Shown here: positions 1 to 8,133 of the stretch, piece by piece
Layout of the letters: every line of letters begins with the position of its first letter
Position numbering within the stretch: the stretch's first letter is position 1
From: Maribacter cobaltidurans
GTDB lineage: Bacteria; Bacteroidota; Bacteroidia; Flavobacteriales; Flavobacteriaceae
Assembly (NCBI RefSeq): GCF_002269385.1
Contig: NZ_CP022957.1
Coordinates: 2,351,001-2,415,000 of the forward strand
Direction of reading: 5' to 3'
Length of the DNA: 64,000 nucleotides
Program-made: the position numbers and the translations under genes
The notes under the pieces: model-generated
Seen by the model: only the letters and a program-made list of their open reading frames with translations
Told to the model about the DNA's origin: nothing
The model's database searches: none

Positions 1-607
1 TCATCACGTTCATCCATGCCCCGTACTGGTTTTCCCCATATTGGGCCTTTTCAGAAGGATGCCATCCAATCGCGGTGGGGTAGAACAGAACCTCGGCGCC
101 CTTTAATGCGGTTAAACGGGCCGCTTCTGGATACCATTGGTCCCAACAGATCAACGTACCAATATTTCCCTTTTGCGTACTTATGGATTGAAAACCAAGG
201 TCTCCAGGTGTAAAGTAAAATTTTTCATAAAAGTGAGGATCATCCGGGATGTGCATTTTACGATACAAGCCTGCTTGGCTTCCATCGGTATCGATGATAT
301 AGGCGCTATTGTGATAGATACCGGACATCCGCTTTTCAAAGAAGGGAACAATGATAACGACTCCCAATTCCTTGGCCAAGTTGCTAAAAGCAGTAAAGGA
401 AATATCGCCAAGAGGTTCGGCTATCGAGAAGTTTTCCACATCCTCACTTTGACAAAAGTAATGGCTGCTATAGAGTTCCGGAAGGCAGATAACTTCGGCA
501 CCTTGATGGGCCGCTTTCTTGATCCATTCCACACATTTTTTCCGATTTTCCTCGGCAGTATTATTCAAATTGAGCTGAACTACAGCTACTTTATAATTTT
601 TGGACAT
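1..607 (-). CDS. aguB: N-carbamoylputrescine amidase, 3'-truncated by window edge
   Basis: The frame opens with ATG at 607 and runs off the left edge after 202 codons; the family is normally about 290-300 residues. It belongs to the nitrilase (carbon-nitrogen hydrolase) superfamily. The Glu-Lys-Cys triad is visible: Glu44 in CLPELYSSHYF, Lys117 in YRKMHIPDDP and Cys154 in LICWDQWYPEAAR. The YRKMHIPDDP and CWDQWYPEAAR blocks are those of AguB-type enzymes, which convert N-carbamoylputrescine to putrescine, CO2 and ammonia in the agmatine route to polyamines. No signal peptide is seen, so it is cytoplasmic. The usual partner, agmatine deiminase, would lie beyond the left edge and cannot be seen. 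The family call is strong; the exact substrate is inferred. Confidence 0.88.
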   Translation of the reverse strand, partial: MSKNYKVAVVQLNLNNTAEENRKKCVEWIKKAAHQGAEVICLPELYSSHYFCQSEDVENFSIAEPLGDISFTAFSNLAKELGVVIIVPFFEKRMSGIYHNSAYIIDTDGSQAGLYRKMHIPDDPHFYEKFYFTPGDLGFQSISTQKGNIGTLICWDQWYPEAARLTALKGAEVLFYPTAIGWHPSEKAQYGENQYGAWMNVM

Positions 608-707
608 TAAAGAAGATTATTTTGGATATTTAAAGATATTAAATAGAAGATGAACGCTCTACCAAATACTTCATAAAGATAAAATTAAGGGGAGGGAAAA
701 TTAAAAC

Positions 708-1358
708 CTAATCCTTGGTGACAATCAGCGTTGCCTTGGAACCGGAAGATAATAACCACTTATTGGAGTAGAGCAACTGACCGTTTTCGTCATACACATC
801 AACTTGTGCCGTATTGGGAGCGGAGGAACCATGGTTAAGTGCCTCAAAATCTATTTTGTTGAAGCCAGGCTGTAAATCGACATTTACACCTTTAAAGGCC
901 CCTGTCAATAACATATTGGGCTCAACTACCATATCGTTTACGTAAATTTTTACCCGGTCTCCATCCACATATTCATGGTCCCTACAAACAATTCCCACAA
1001 ATTTTCCGTTACTTTTTATGTCACCCAAATATTGATCGGGAAAAAATTGTCCAGAGCCATTAAGACGTTCGCCTGGTCCGATACGCGGGTCAATTTTAAG
1101 TCCTGTGCCAGCTTGTACAAGCTCTTCGTCCGGAAGCATTTTTACGGGGTTTCTTGTGGTCATATCCAATTTGGGTTGTTCCTTGATGACCGATGGGATA
1201 TTCAAAACCGAACCCGAATTGGTCTTGCCCGAATTATCGATTGGATTGACCGCATCGATTTTCAATGGTTTTTGCTTAGGTAGGTCTGTTTGGGCCTGAA
1301 CCCATCCAAACACCAATAGGCAAAGGGCTATACTAAATGAAAACCGTTTGTTCATCAT
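708..1358 (-). CDS. Secreted protein of unknown function (216 aa)
   Basis: I do not recognise a named family. The protein starts MMNKRFSFSIALCLLVFGW and ends its signal peptide near VQAQ, so it should reach the periplasm or beyond. Residues 25-110 are Pro/Asn/Lys-rich and probably poorly structured. The C-terminal half (about 115-216) alternates short strands and turns (KIYVNDMVVEPN, VDLQPGFNKIDFEA, VDVYDENGQLLYS) and looks like a compact beta-sandwich. Either of two adjacent ATGs (1358 or 1355) could be used. It stands alone, 100 bp from aguB and 90 bp from the dipeptidase gene. The spacer ahead of it holds only a small CCCTG/CAGGG hairpin. Confidence 0.75.
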   Translation of the reverse strand: MMNKRFSFSIALCLLVFGWVQAQTDLPKQKPLKIDAVNPIDNSGKTNSGSVLNIPSVIKEQPKLDMTTRNPVKMLPDEELVQAGTGLKIDPRIGPGERLNGSGQFFPDQYLGDIKSNGKFVGIVCRDHEYVDGDRVKIYVNDMVVEPNMLLTGAFKGVNVDLQPGFNKIDFEALNHGSSAPNTAQVDVYDENGQLLYSNKWLLSSGSKATLIVTKD

Positions 1359-1448
1359 GATGAAACAATAATTGGAATAAAGATAACAAATACCCTGCCA
1401 CAGGGACTTAACGGGGTGTTAAATTCGACTAATGTACTATTTGTTATT

Positions 1449-2516
1449 TCAATCCGGTAGATGAAGCTGAAGGAACCGTACAAAATTACCGTGCATAATG
1501 TTGATTATATCTTCATTGGTATATCCTCTTTTTTCAAGCATTGAAGGAATTTTTTGGAGATCGGCAATAGTGTCTATGTCCTTTGGGGATTGCTCCAACC
1601 CGAAGCCTCCATCCAAATCGGTACCAATTCCCACGTGCAGGGCGTTACCGGATAATTGGCAGATATGGTCAATGTTCTGTATGGTGTGCTCCAAGGAAAC
1701 TCCAGTGCTCTCCGGGGTAGACTTTCCACGGATCCAATTGGGTACCATCATCCAAGCATCCAAGGCCATACCAATAACCGCTTTCCTGTCTATAAGTTCC
1801 TTTATTTGTTCATCTGAAAATTGTCGGTTATGATTTACGAATTTTCTGCAGTTATTATGGCTGGCCCAAATGGGCCCTTGATAGACTTCCATGGTTTCCC
1901 AGAAGCTTTGGTCGCATAGATGGGTAGCGTCCAATATGAGTTTCAGCTTTTGAATTTCCTTAAGTAGTTCCTTGCCTTTTCTACCTATTCCTCCTATGGA
2001 ATCGGTTCCAAAAGCGTAGGTGCCAGGACCGTAATGTGCGGGTCCTATAGCCCGTAGACCATCTTCATAGGATTTGTGCAGGTAATCCATATTGATAATG
2101 GAATCCGCACCCTCTAAACTGAGAATATAGCCAATTGGAGTATGCACCTTATCTTCGTTCCACCTGTTTAGATGGTCATTGAATTGATTCTTAGTAGTGA
2201 TTTGGGATAACTCACCGGCATCCTCCATGGCCCTATACCAAGCTAGTTGTCCTTGGGTCTGAGCCCATGCCTGATGTGCGGATTTCCATCCGGGTAAATT
2301 ATTACCTAGTTTTACATATCGGGCAATCTGTGTGGCTACGCAAATACCAATATTTCCTTTTCTTAGGGCATCAAAAGAGACAGTGTTTTTTCCACGGTCG
2401 GGCTTATCGGTCATGCCCTTTTCGCTTGCCCTGATGGATTCCACCGACCAAGTGAGATCTCTATTCCATTCCATGGCATTCATGGAAAGATCTAAATGTG
2501 CGTCAAGGATAAACAT
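1449..2516 (-). CDS. Membrane dipeptidase family protein (peptidase M19)
   Basis: This 355-residue protein matches the renal/membrane dipeptidase family, binuclear zinc TIM-barrel enzymes that cleave dipeptides, often those with a C-terminal D-residue. The metal-site blocks are in order: His7-x-Asp9 in DAHLDLS, Glu in LSLEGADSI, His in LILDATHLCD, His in WASHNNCR, and the catalytic Asp in GIGTDLDGGFG. There is no signal peptide, so it should act in the cytoplasm. It is the last gene of a four-gene operon: its ATG lies one base after the TGA of the PLP enzyme gene upstream, so the two are probably translationally coupled. In this setting it may release D-amino acids from dipeptides for the neighbouring enzyme; that role is inferred. 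Confidence 0.9.
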   Translation of the reverse strand: MFILDAHLDLSMNAMEWNRDLTWSVESIRASEKGMTDKPDRGKNTVSFDALRKGNIGICVATQIARYVKLGNNLPGWKSAHQAWAQTQGQLAWYRAMEDAGELSQITTKNQFNDHLNRWNEDKVHTPIGYILSLEGADSIINMDYLHKSYEDGLRAIGPAHYGPGTYAFGTDSIGGIGRKGKELLKEIQKLKLILDATHLCDQSFWETMEVYQGPIWASHNNCRKFVNHNRQFSDEQIKELIDRKAVIGMALDAWMMVPNWIRGKSTPESTGVSLEHTIQNIDHICQLSGNALHVGIGTDLDGGFGLEQSPKDIDTIADLQKIPSMLEKRGYTNEDIINIMHGNFVRFLQLHLPD

Positions 2517-2517
2517 G

Positions 2518-3630
2518 TCAAATGGAGATTTTATGGTTACGTGCCGCTACCTTCCATTCTTCAGTGATTTCTTCGTTTTCCACTATTTGAAGGGTCTCAT
2601 ATTTTGCAACGGTGGGACAAATATGTATGGGTATGGCATAGTGTTCCCCGCCCACTTCCATAACTTTTAAATCATCGTACTCAACTACCAAATGCTCTTC
2701 AGATTGGCTAATTTGTCGGGCATGATTTAAACTTAAAAATTCCACACGGGGAAAGGGCATTTCAGGTGCAATGGATTTATGTCCTAAATCAAAACATAGT
2801 ATGCCGGCCTTGGGTTTGCTGATAATCCTTGTAAACAGAACCGCCGCCGGCAGAAACTTCATTTCGGGGAAAAGACCGCCATATCCAGCATCCCATAATA
2901 GGGTAGTTCCGGGACTAGCGATTACATTTTCTCTCTTGCAGTGAATGGGAAATGTTGGGGAACCTCCGGCAATGATAATGGGTTCGGGCAGATTTGCCTT
3001 GACAATCCTTTCCTTTAATTCCAGCACAGTATCAAAAGCCTGGTCACATTCCTGTTTTCTCGCTTCAAAATCGGGATTTCTCAAATGACCATCATAAACG
3101 TGTAGCCCAAGGATATTTAAATAGCCACTATTGGAAATCTGTTTGTACAAATTAAAAGCCTCGTCATTTGGTATAATACCGGTGCGGTTCATGCCAACAT
3201 TCAAATCGATGTAAAGATTGATTTTTAAATCGTTCTTTTTCCCCATTTCAGCCAATTGGTCCGCAATTGAATCGGAGTCCGTTATGGCCGAAAACTTGGT
3301 TTTTGGAAAGGCTTTGATTAGGCTTATCAGCCTATTTATATTGTGCCCTACGGGTTGCATGGCCAAAAGCACTTCTGGAGCCTTGCATTTTCCCAACAAC
3401 TCGGCTTCTGCAATGGTGGCGCATTTAAATTTGTTAATGCCATAATCCATTTGTAGTTGAACAATTTCCGCAGTCTTATGGGTCTTTATATGAGGGCACA
3501 GCATATTTACATCGCCAATCATCCGTACCATTTCCTTAATGTTATGGATTACCCTATCCTTAAAAACCAATAAGGATGGTGAATTCACCTTAGAAGTATT
3601 CTTTAGCCGATACCAATTTTCTCCTTTCAT
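2518..3630 (-). CDS. D-serine dehydratase / D-threonine aldolase-type PLP enzyme
   Basis: This 370-residue protein has the alanine-racemase-like N-terminal barrel and the C-terminal domain of the DSD/D-TA family. The PLP lysine lies in CPHIKTHKTAEI (about residues 45-56). The C-terminal metal pair is His336-x-Cys338 in IPIHICPTV, the HxC zinc site of D-serine dehydratases. Family members either dehydrate D-serine/D-threonine or cleave D-threonine by retro-aldol. The next gene encodes RidA, which clears the enamine made by dehydratases, so dehydratase chemistry is slightly favoured. An AAGG ribosome site precedes the ATG at 3630, 5 bp after the ridA stop. The exact reaction is not settled by sequence alone. 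Confidence 0.85.
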   Translation of the reverse strand: MKGENWYRLKNTSKVNSPSLLVFKDRVIHNIKEMVRMIGDVNMLCPHIKTHKTAEIVQLQMDYGINKFKCATIAEAELLGKCKAPEVLLAMQPVGHNINRLISLIKAFPKTKFSAITDSDSIADQLAEMGKKNDLKINLYIDLNVGMNRTGIIPNDEAFNLYKQISNSGYLNILGLHVYDGHLRNPDFEARKQECDQAFDTVLELKERIVKANLPEPIIIAGGSPTFPIHCKRENVIASPGTTLLWDAGYGGLFPEMKFLPAAVLFTRIISKPKAGILCFDLGHKSIAPEMPFPRVEFLSLNHARQISQSEEHLVVEYDDLKVMEVGGEHYAIPIHICPTVAKYETLQIVENEEITEEWKVAARNHKISI

Positions 3631-3635
3631 GGACC

Positions 3636-4097
3636 TTATTTATGGAGTTCGAACATGGCCTCGATCTCAACCGCAATGCCTCCAGGGAGCATCATACCAA
3701 CAGCGCTTCGAACACCTACCCCGTTTTCTGCACCAAGGACTTCGGACATGAGTTCACTAAAACCATTGATTACCAAAGGGTGGTCATGAAAATCTGGGGT
3801 ACAGTTGACCATACCCAAGGTTTTGACCAGTCTTTTTATTCGGTCTACCTCACCAAAATGAGTCATAATGGTGGACAACATCGTTAGGCCTACATGTCTG
3901 GCACCTAATTTTCCCCCAGCAAGATCCAGATCTTGCCCGACCCTTCCTTTGTAAAGAGATCCGTCTTTTAAAACCGGTCCTTGACCGGATACGTAGAGAT
4001 AATTATCAACAACTAAAATAGGACGGTAGAGACCGGCCGGCGGAGGTGCAGGGGGTAACTCCAATCCCAATTCCTTTAATCTTTCTGAAATATCCAT
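3636..4097 (-). CDS. RidA/YjgF-family enamine/imine deaminase
   Basis: The 153-residue protein is a RidA (YjgF/YER057c) homologue. Arg130 in GVGVRSAVGMMLPGG is the substrate-carboxylate arginine, and the segment ending VEIEAMFEL is the family C-terminus. RidA proteins hydrolyse reactive 2-aminoacrylate and related imines released by PLP dehydratases. It is slightly longer than E. coli RidA (128 aa), with an extra N-terminal helix (ERLKELGLELPPAPPP), which is common in the YjgF-like subfamily. It lies between the permease gene and the PLP enzyme gene, with short spacers (17 and 5 bp). This placement supports a dehydratase activity in the operon. Confidence 0.9.
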   Translation of the reverse strand: MDISERLKELGLELPPAPPPAGLYRPILVVDNYLYVSGQGPVLKDGSLYKGRVGQDLDLAGGKLGARHVGLTMLSTIMTHFGEVDRIKRLVKTLGMVNCTPDFHDHPLVINGFSELMSEVLGAENGVGVRSAVGMMLPGGIAVEIEAMFELHK

Positions 4098-4114
4098 ACG
4101 TAGTTCTATAATTT

Positions 4115-5431
4115 TTAAATAAACTGATTTAAAATCAATACCCCAATCAACCCCATGACGCCAACCGTAGTTTCCATTACTGTCCAGGATTTAAGAGTGT
4201 CCTTTATGGAGAGGTTGAAATATTCTTTGAACAACCAAAATCCGCTATCATTGACATGGGAAAGCATAAGGCTTCCTGATCCAATGGCCAAGACCATGAG
4301 TTCTGCACTGGCCCCGGTTCCTTCAATCAGTGGTAAAACAATACCTGCCGCTGTCAATCCGGCGACGGTGGCAGACCCCACACAAACCCTGATAATCGTA
4401 GCTATAAGCCAAGCCAAAATTAGAGGTGAAATTGAAGAACCGCTAAGAGCCTCACCAATATATTCGCTCACACCACTATCGATTAATACCTGTTTTAGGG
4501 CCCCAGCTCCAGCAATGATCAACAAAACCATAGTAATGCCCTTAACGGCGTCACCAACGGTATCCATAACTTCCTTCATTTTTTTGCCACGGGCCAAACC
4601 CAAGGTATAAATGGCAACTAAAACCGAAATCAACATGGCCATAACAGGGTCTCCGCAAAAAACCAAAATGGACCTAAGGACGGAATCGGCAGGGAGAAAA
4701 AGAGCGGCAATGGCCGCAATGGCCATTAATATTACTGGGAGTAAGGCCGTAACAATACTGATGCCTGTCCCGGGCATTTCATCATCACTAAGTATGGTAG
4801 GGTTCATCAACTCCTTTAAGGGCGAAGCCTTGATATTCTTCATTGTTCTTGAAAGAAAGGGCCCCGCTACTACTATGGCTGGTATGGCTACAATAATACC
4901 ATATAACAAGGTTTTGCTAATATCCGCATTGAAGGTTGCCGCAATTGCCGTTGGGGCAGGATGCGGAGGTAAATATCCATGTGTTACCGAAAGTGAGGCC
5001 AGCATAGGCAAACCTACATACAATAGGGGTAAACCCGTTGCCGCGGCAATAGTAAACACAAGAGGAACCAAAATCACAAAACCCACGGAATAGAACATAG
5101 GTATTCCCACAATGAAACCGGTTAAAACTACGGCCCATTGAATATTCTTTTTCCCAAATTTCTCCACCAATTTTGTGGTAATCCGTTGTGCGGCCCCACT
5201 CTCTGCGACCAACTTTCCCAACATGGCGCCAAGCCCTAAAATCAACACAAGAAAACCAAGAATATTCCCGATTCCTTTTTGGATGGAACTAACAACGGCA
5301 ATGGGCGCCATTCCTTCTGCAATTCCAACAAATAGGGATACTAAAACAAAGGATATAAACCCGTTGAGCTTAAATTTTGCGACTAAGAGAAACAATAGAA
5401 GAATTCCTAGGACTACGATTAGTAAAGGCAT
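4115..5431 (-). CDS. GntP-family permease (gluconate / D-serine type)
   Basis: This 438-residue integral membrane protein has about 12 hydrophobic segments, the GntP (gluconate:H+ symporter) layout. Recognisable parts include VVLTGFIVGIPMFYSVGFV, LPPHPAPTAIAATF and the C-terminal SGSLMLSHVNDSGFWLFKEY. The family includes gluconate permeases and DsdX, the D-serine permease. With a DSD/D-TA enzyme, RidA and a dipeptidase downstream, and no gluconate kinase nearby, an amino-acid-type substrate is the better guess. It is the first gene of the minus-strand operon and faces the class V aminotransferase gene across a 240-bp divergent spacer. Family call strong, substrate inferred. Confidence 0.9.
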   Translation of the reverse strand: MPLLIVVLGILLLFLLVAKFKLNGFISFVLVSLFVGIAEGMAPIAVVSSIQKGIGNILGFLVLILGLGAMLGKLVAESGAAQRITTKLVEKFGKKNIQWAVVLTGFIVGIPMFYSVGFVILVPLVFTIAAATGLPLLYVGLPMLASLSVTHGYLPPHPAPTAIAATFNADISKTLLYGIIVAIPAIVVAGPFLSRTMKNIKASPLKELMNPTILSDDEMPGTGISIVTALLPVILMAIAAIAALFLPADSVLRSILVFCGDPVMAMLISVLVAIYTLGLARGKKMKEVMDTVGDAVKGITMVLLIIAGAGALKQVLIDSGVSEYIGEALSGSSISPLILAWLIATIIRVCVGSATVAGLTAAGIVLPLIEGTGASAELMVLAIGSGSLMLSHVNDSGFWLFKEYFNLSIKDTLKSWTVMETTVGVMGLIGVLILNQFI

Positions 5432-5462
5432 TGGCTGTGGTAGTTAAGTCGTTATGGTGCAC

Positions 5463-5494
5463 TAAAGATACTATAAAAAATAAGCGTATCCCAA
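5463..5494 (-). promoter_or_regulatory. Possible promoter of the permease operon
   Basis: On the minus strand the spacer carries TTG, 21 bases, then TATCTTTA, one mismatch from the Bacteroidetes -7 box TAnnTTTG. It would start transcription about 25 bases before the permease ATG at 5431. The 240-bp spacer (5432-5671) holds no other clear site. A TACTTTG string at 5572-5578 faces the aminotransferase gene but lacks one spacer base and is not called. Confidence 0.35.
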
Positions 5495-5671
5495 CCTAGC
5501 ATCTGGATAGGCTATTGGCACACATTGTTAAAAATATAAATTCTCTTTAATTGGTTAACAACGGCTGAAATACTTTGCAGAGTAAACCAGCGAGTACAGC
5601 TTCAACCATGGGTTCAAAGAGCTATTGATCTTTTTAGTATATTTAATTAAAGACTCACACCAATTATCCAC

Positions 5672-6928
5672 ATGAAAAAGAGAGATTTTATTAAGCATTT
5701 GGGAGGTGCCGCCCTATTTTCACCTTTTTTGGGAATGTCCCAAGACTCTTTGTCAATACCCAACAAACCCTATCCCTTGGAAGAAGATGCCTTTTGGGAG
5801 CGTATTCGGGAGGATTATAACTTAAAACCGGATTACATCAATCTGGAAAACGGATATTATAATTTTATACCCAAGCCTACTATGGAGAAGTATATTCGGC
5901 ATATTGAAATGGTAAATTACGAAGCATCCTATTATATGCGAACCGTACAATGGGAAAACAAGGACAAGGTAAGAGACCGTTTGGCAGGCATGGTGGGAGC
6001 CTCCCCGGAAGAACTAATAATTACCCGGAACACTACGGAATCCTTGGACATGATCATTGGGGGGTATCCGTGGCAAAGAAACGACGAGGCCATCTTTGCG
6101 GAGGAGGATTATGGGGCAATGAAGGATCAGTTCAACTTGATGGCAAAAAAATATGGCATCGTCAATAAAATTGTTTCCTTGCCCAATCATCCGGAGTCCG
6201 ATGAGGAGATTGTCTCACTTTATGAATCCCAGATTACACCTAAGACCAGACTACTAATGGTATGCCATATGGTAAACATTACGGGGCAAATCCTTCCTGT
6301 TAAAAAAATATGTGACATGGCCCATAAACATGGGGTAGAGGTTATGGTGGATGGGGCCCATTGTGTTGGTCATATCGATGTGAATATAGCGGAACTTGGT
6401 TGTGATTATTATGGCAGTAGTCTCCATAAGTGGTTGAGTGTACCCTTGGGCAGTGGCATGTTGTTTGTAGCAAAACCACATATTGCCAAAATTTGGCCAC
6501 TTTTTGCCGATTATAGTGATGACGTACCTGAAATCAGAAGGCTTAACCATACAGGGACCATACCTGTGCATACCGATTTGTCCATAGACGATGCCATTGA
6601 TTATTTGGAAAACATCGGCCTAAAAAGAAAGGAAGAAAGGCTCCGTTACTTGCAGCGGTATTGGAGCGATGCGGTCCGAAACATGGAACATATTGTGGTA
6701 AACACCCCTGTAGAACCCCACCGAAGCTGTGGTATTGCCAACGTGGGCATAGCGAACATGAAACCAGCGGACTTGGCCAAAAGCTTATTGGACGAATTCA
6801 ACATATTTACCGTGGCGATTGATTATGCCAATGTTCAGGGATGTAGGATTACCCCAAATATTTATACGACCACCAAGGAATTAGATGCATTCGTTATTGC
6901 ACTGAAGACTTTAGCAAACAGAGTTTAG
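5672..6928 (+). CDS. Exported class V aminotransferase (isopenicillin-N-epimerase-like)
   Basis: The 418-residue protein is a fold-type I PLP enzyme of aminotransferase class V. Asp227 in MVDGAHCVGH pairs with the PLP pyridine, and Lys253 in GSSLHKWLSVPLGSG is the Schiff-base lysine. The N-terminus (KKRDFIKHLGGAALFSPF) resembles a twin-arginine signal with KR in place of RR, followed by a hydrophobic stretch and LGMSQDS, so export of the folded PLP enzyme is likely. It is divergent from the permease/RidA/PLP-enzyme operon and may share its regulation and substrate class. Relatives include racemases, lyases and desulfurases; I cannot name the substrate. Its stop is one base from the stop of the convergent acyltransferase gene. 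Confidence 0.85.
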   Translation: MKKRDFIKHLGGAALFSPFLGMSQDSLSIPNKPYPLEEDAFWERIREDYNLKPDYINLENGYYNFIPKPTMEKYIRHIEMVNYEASYYMRTVQWENKDKVRDRLAGMVGASPEELIITRNTTESLDMIIGGYPWQRNDEAIFAEEDYGAMKDQFNLMAKKYGIVNKIVSLPNHPESDEEIVSLYESQITPKTRLLMVCHMVNITGQILPVKKICDMAHKHGVEVMVDGAHCVGHIDVNIAELGCDYYGSSLHKWLSVPLGSGMLFVAKPHIAKIWPLFADYSDDVPEIRRLNHTGTIPVHTDLSIDDAIDYLENIGLKRKEERLRYLQRYWSDAVRNMEHIVVNTPVEPHRSCGIANVGIANMKPADLAKSLLDEFNIFTVAIDYANVQGCRITPNIYTTTKELDAFVIALKTLANRV

Positions 6929-6929
6929 C

Positions 6930-8060
6930 TTATTTAGGCCGTTTCTTCTTCAAACCAAAGAAAGGCTGTAATAACGGGATTTTTAGAATTAAGAAATGAT
7001 ATATCAACCAGCTAAATCCAAAAGTTCCCAAAACAAGAAGTGATGCCTTTGGAAATAGTCCCCAAGAAAGGTCCATTAAGAAGTAAGCCAAAACAACGGT
7101 GACTGTTTGATGTAGTATGTAAAAGGGATACACGGCCCTATTGGCATAGGAAAGAGCATTGCTTTTATGGTTTAAATATTTTGCCGCATACCCAAATAGC
7201 ACCAAGATCCATGACCATATATTCACTACTTTAAGCAATGCTTCTGTAAAATGGACCACATATCCATCTTCCAGAAATACCCAAATGAAAACTTGACTCA
7301 TAAAGGTGAAAACACCTATTAAAAGTGCCTTGAATTTTAATTCCTTCACAACTTTCCAAAATATACCTCCGGTAGAAATCAAAAGAAAGCCGTAAAAAAA
7401 CAAAACCAAACTAAAGCTAAAGTTGAACCAGTCGTCTATCAATGCATGGGTTATGTCAAAAAAAGGTTCTACCAACGCTTCCAATAAATATAGTGGCACA
7501 ACAAACCAATAGATACCAAAAGGTTTGCCAATGATTCTTTTGATCCAATCGCTAAAACGGTTGTGGTTATTTCTTAGGTAAAGGAACAATGGCGCCAACA
7601 AGAGGGAGAAAACTAGCAAATAAGGAAGGAACCATAAGTGGTGCCAACTTATGTTGCCTTCCGGATATACACCCTTAAAGGCAACCGAGGTAAAATAATC
7701 AAGATAAGATCCTGAAAATTGGTGTTTGGCCAATCGTTCTATATAAACTTGAGGAGGTACAATGAAGATCATCCCGAATATAAGAGGGATCCCTAATCTT
7801 CTAATTCGTTCCCAACTGAACTGGCCAAGATTTCTTTTTGAAAAGGCATAGTAGGTACCCATGCCGGATATAACAAATAATATAGGCAGTCGCCATTGGT
7901 TTAAAAATAGCATGGGCCACTTTAGCCAATCGTAAATTACGTTGTTTTTGATATGCCATCCCCAAGGAACAAAAAACATTCCTACATGATAAAAAATAAG
8001 CAATGCAAATACGATAACCCGTAACCAGTCCAAGTCGTATCTCCTAATTGTGGTCTCCAT
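6930..8060 (-). CDS. Acyltransferase family 3 membrane protein
   Basis: The 376-residue protein belongs to the acyltransferase-3 (OafA/MdoC-like) family of integral membrane O-acyltransferases. It starts with the family signature RYDLDWLRVIVFALLIFYHV, in which His25 is the expected catalytic histidine. About ten transmembrane helices follow. The conserved Arg region is seen as RRLGIPLIFGMIF, and the C-terminus is basic (LKKKRPK). Such proteins acylate cell-envelope glycans or small molecules using cytoplasmic acyl-CoA. It is 73 bp downstream of the AraC-type regulator gene on the same strand and could be co-transcribed. The acceptor substrate is unknown. Confidence 0.85.
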   Translation of the reverse strand: METTIRRYDLDWLRVIVFALLIFYHVGMFFVPWGWHIKNNVIYDWLKWPMLFLNQWRLPILFVISGMGTYYAFSKRNLGQFSWERIRRLGIPLIFGMIFIVPPQVYIERLAKHQFSGSYLDYFTSVAFKGVYPEGNISWHHLWFLPYLLVFSLLLAPLFLYLRNNHNRFSDWIKRIIGKPFGIYWFVVPLYLLEALVEPFFDITHALIDDWFNFSFSLVLFFYGFLLISTGGIFWKVVKELKFKALLIGVFTFMSQVFIWVFLEDGYVVHFTEALLKVVNIWSWILVLFGYAAKYLNHKSNALSYANRAVYPFYILHQTVTVVLAYFLMDLSWGLFPKASLLVLGTFGFSWLIYHFLILKIPLLQPFFGLKKKRPK

Positions 8061-8133
8061 AATTTACTTTTTCGGCAAATATCGACCTGACCCTTTATTG
8101 CACAAATTTTTAGGGTACTCTTACTGTCCTGAA

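Noticed and set aside
137..610. 157-codon plus-strand frame at the left edge
   Set aside because: It is a shadow of the minus-strand nitrilase-family gene, which has the full catalytic triad.
4611..5093. 160-codon plus-strand frame
   Set aside because: Shadow of the GntP permease; its hydrophobic look comes from the complementary strand of membrane helices.
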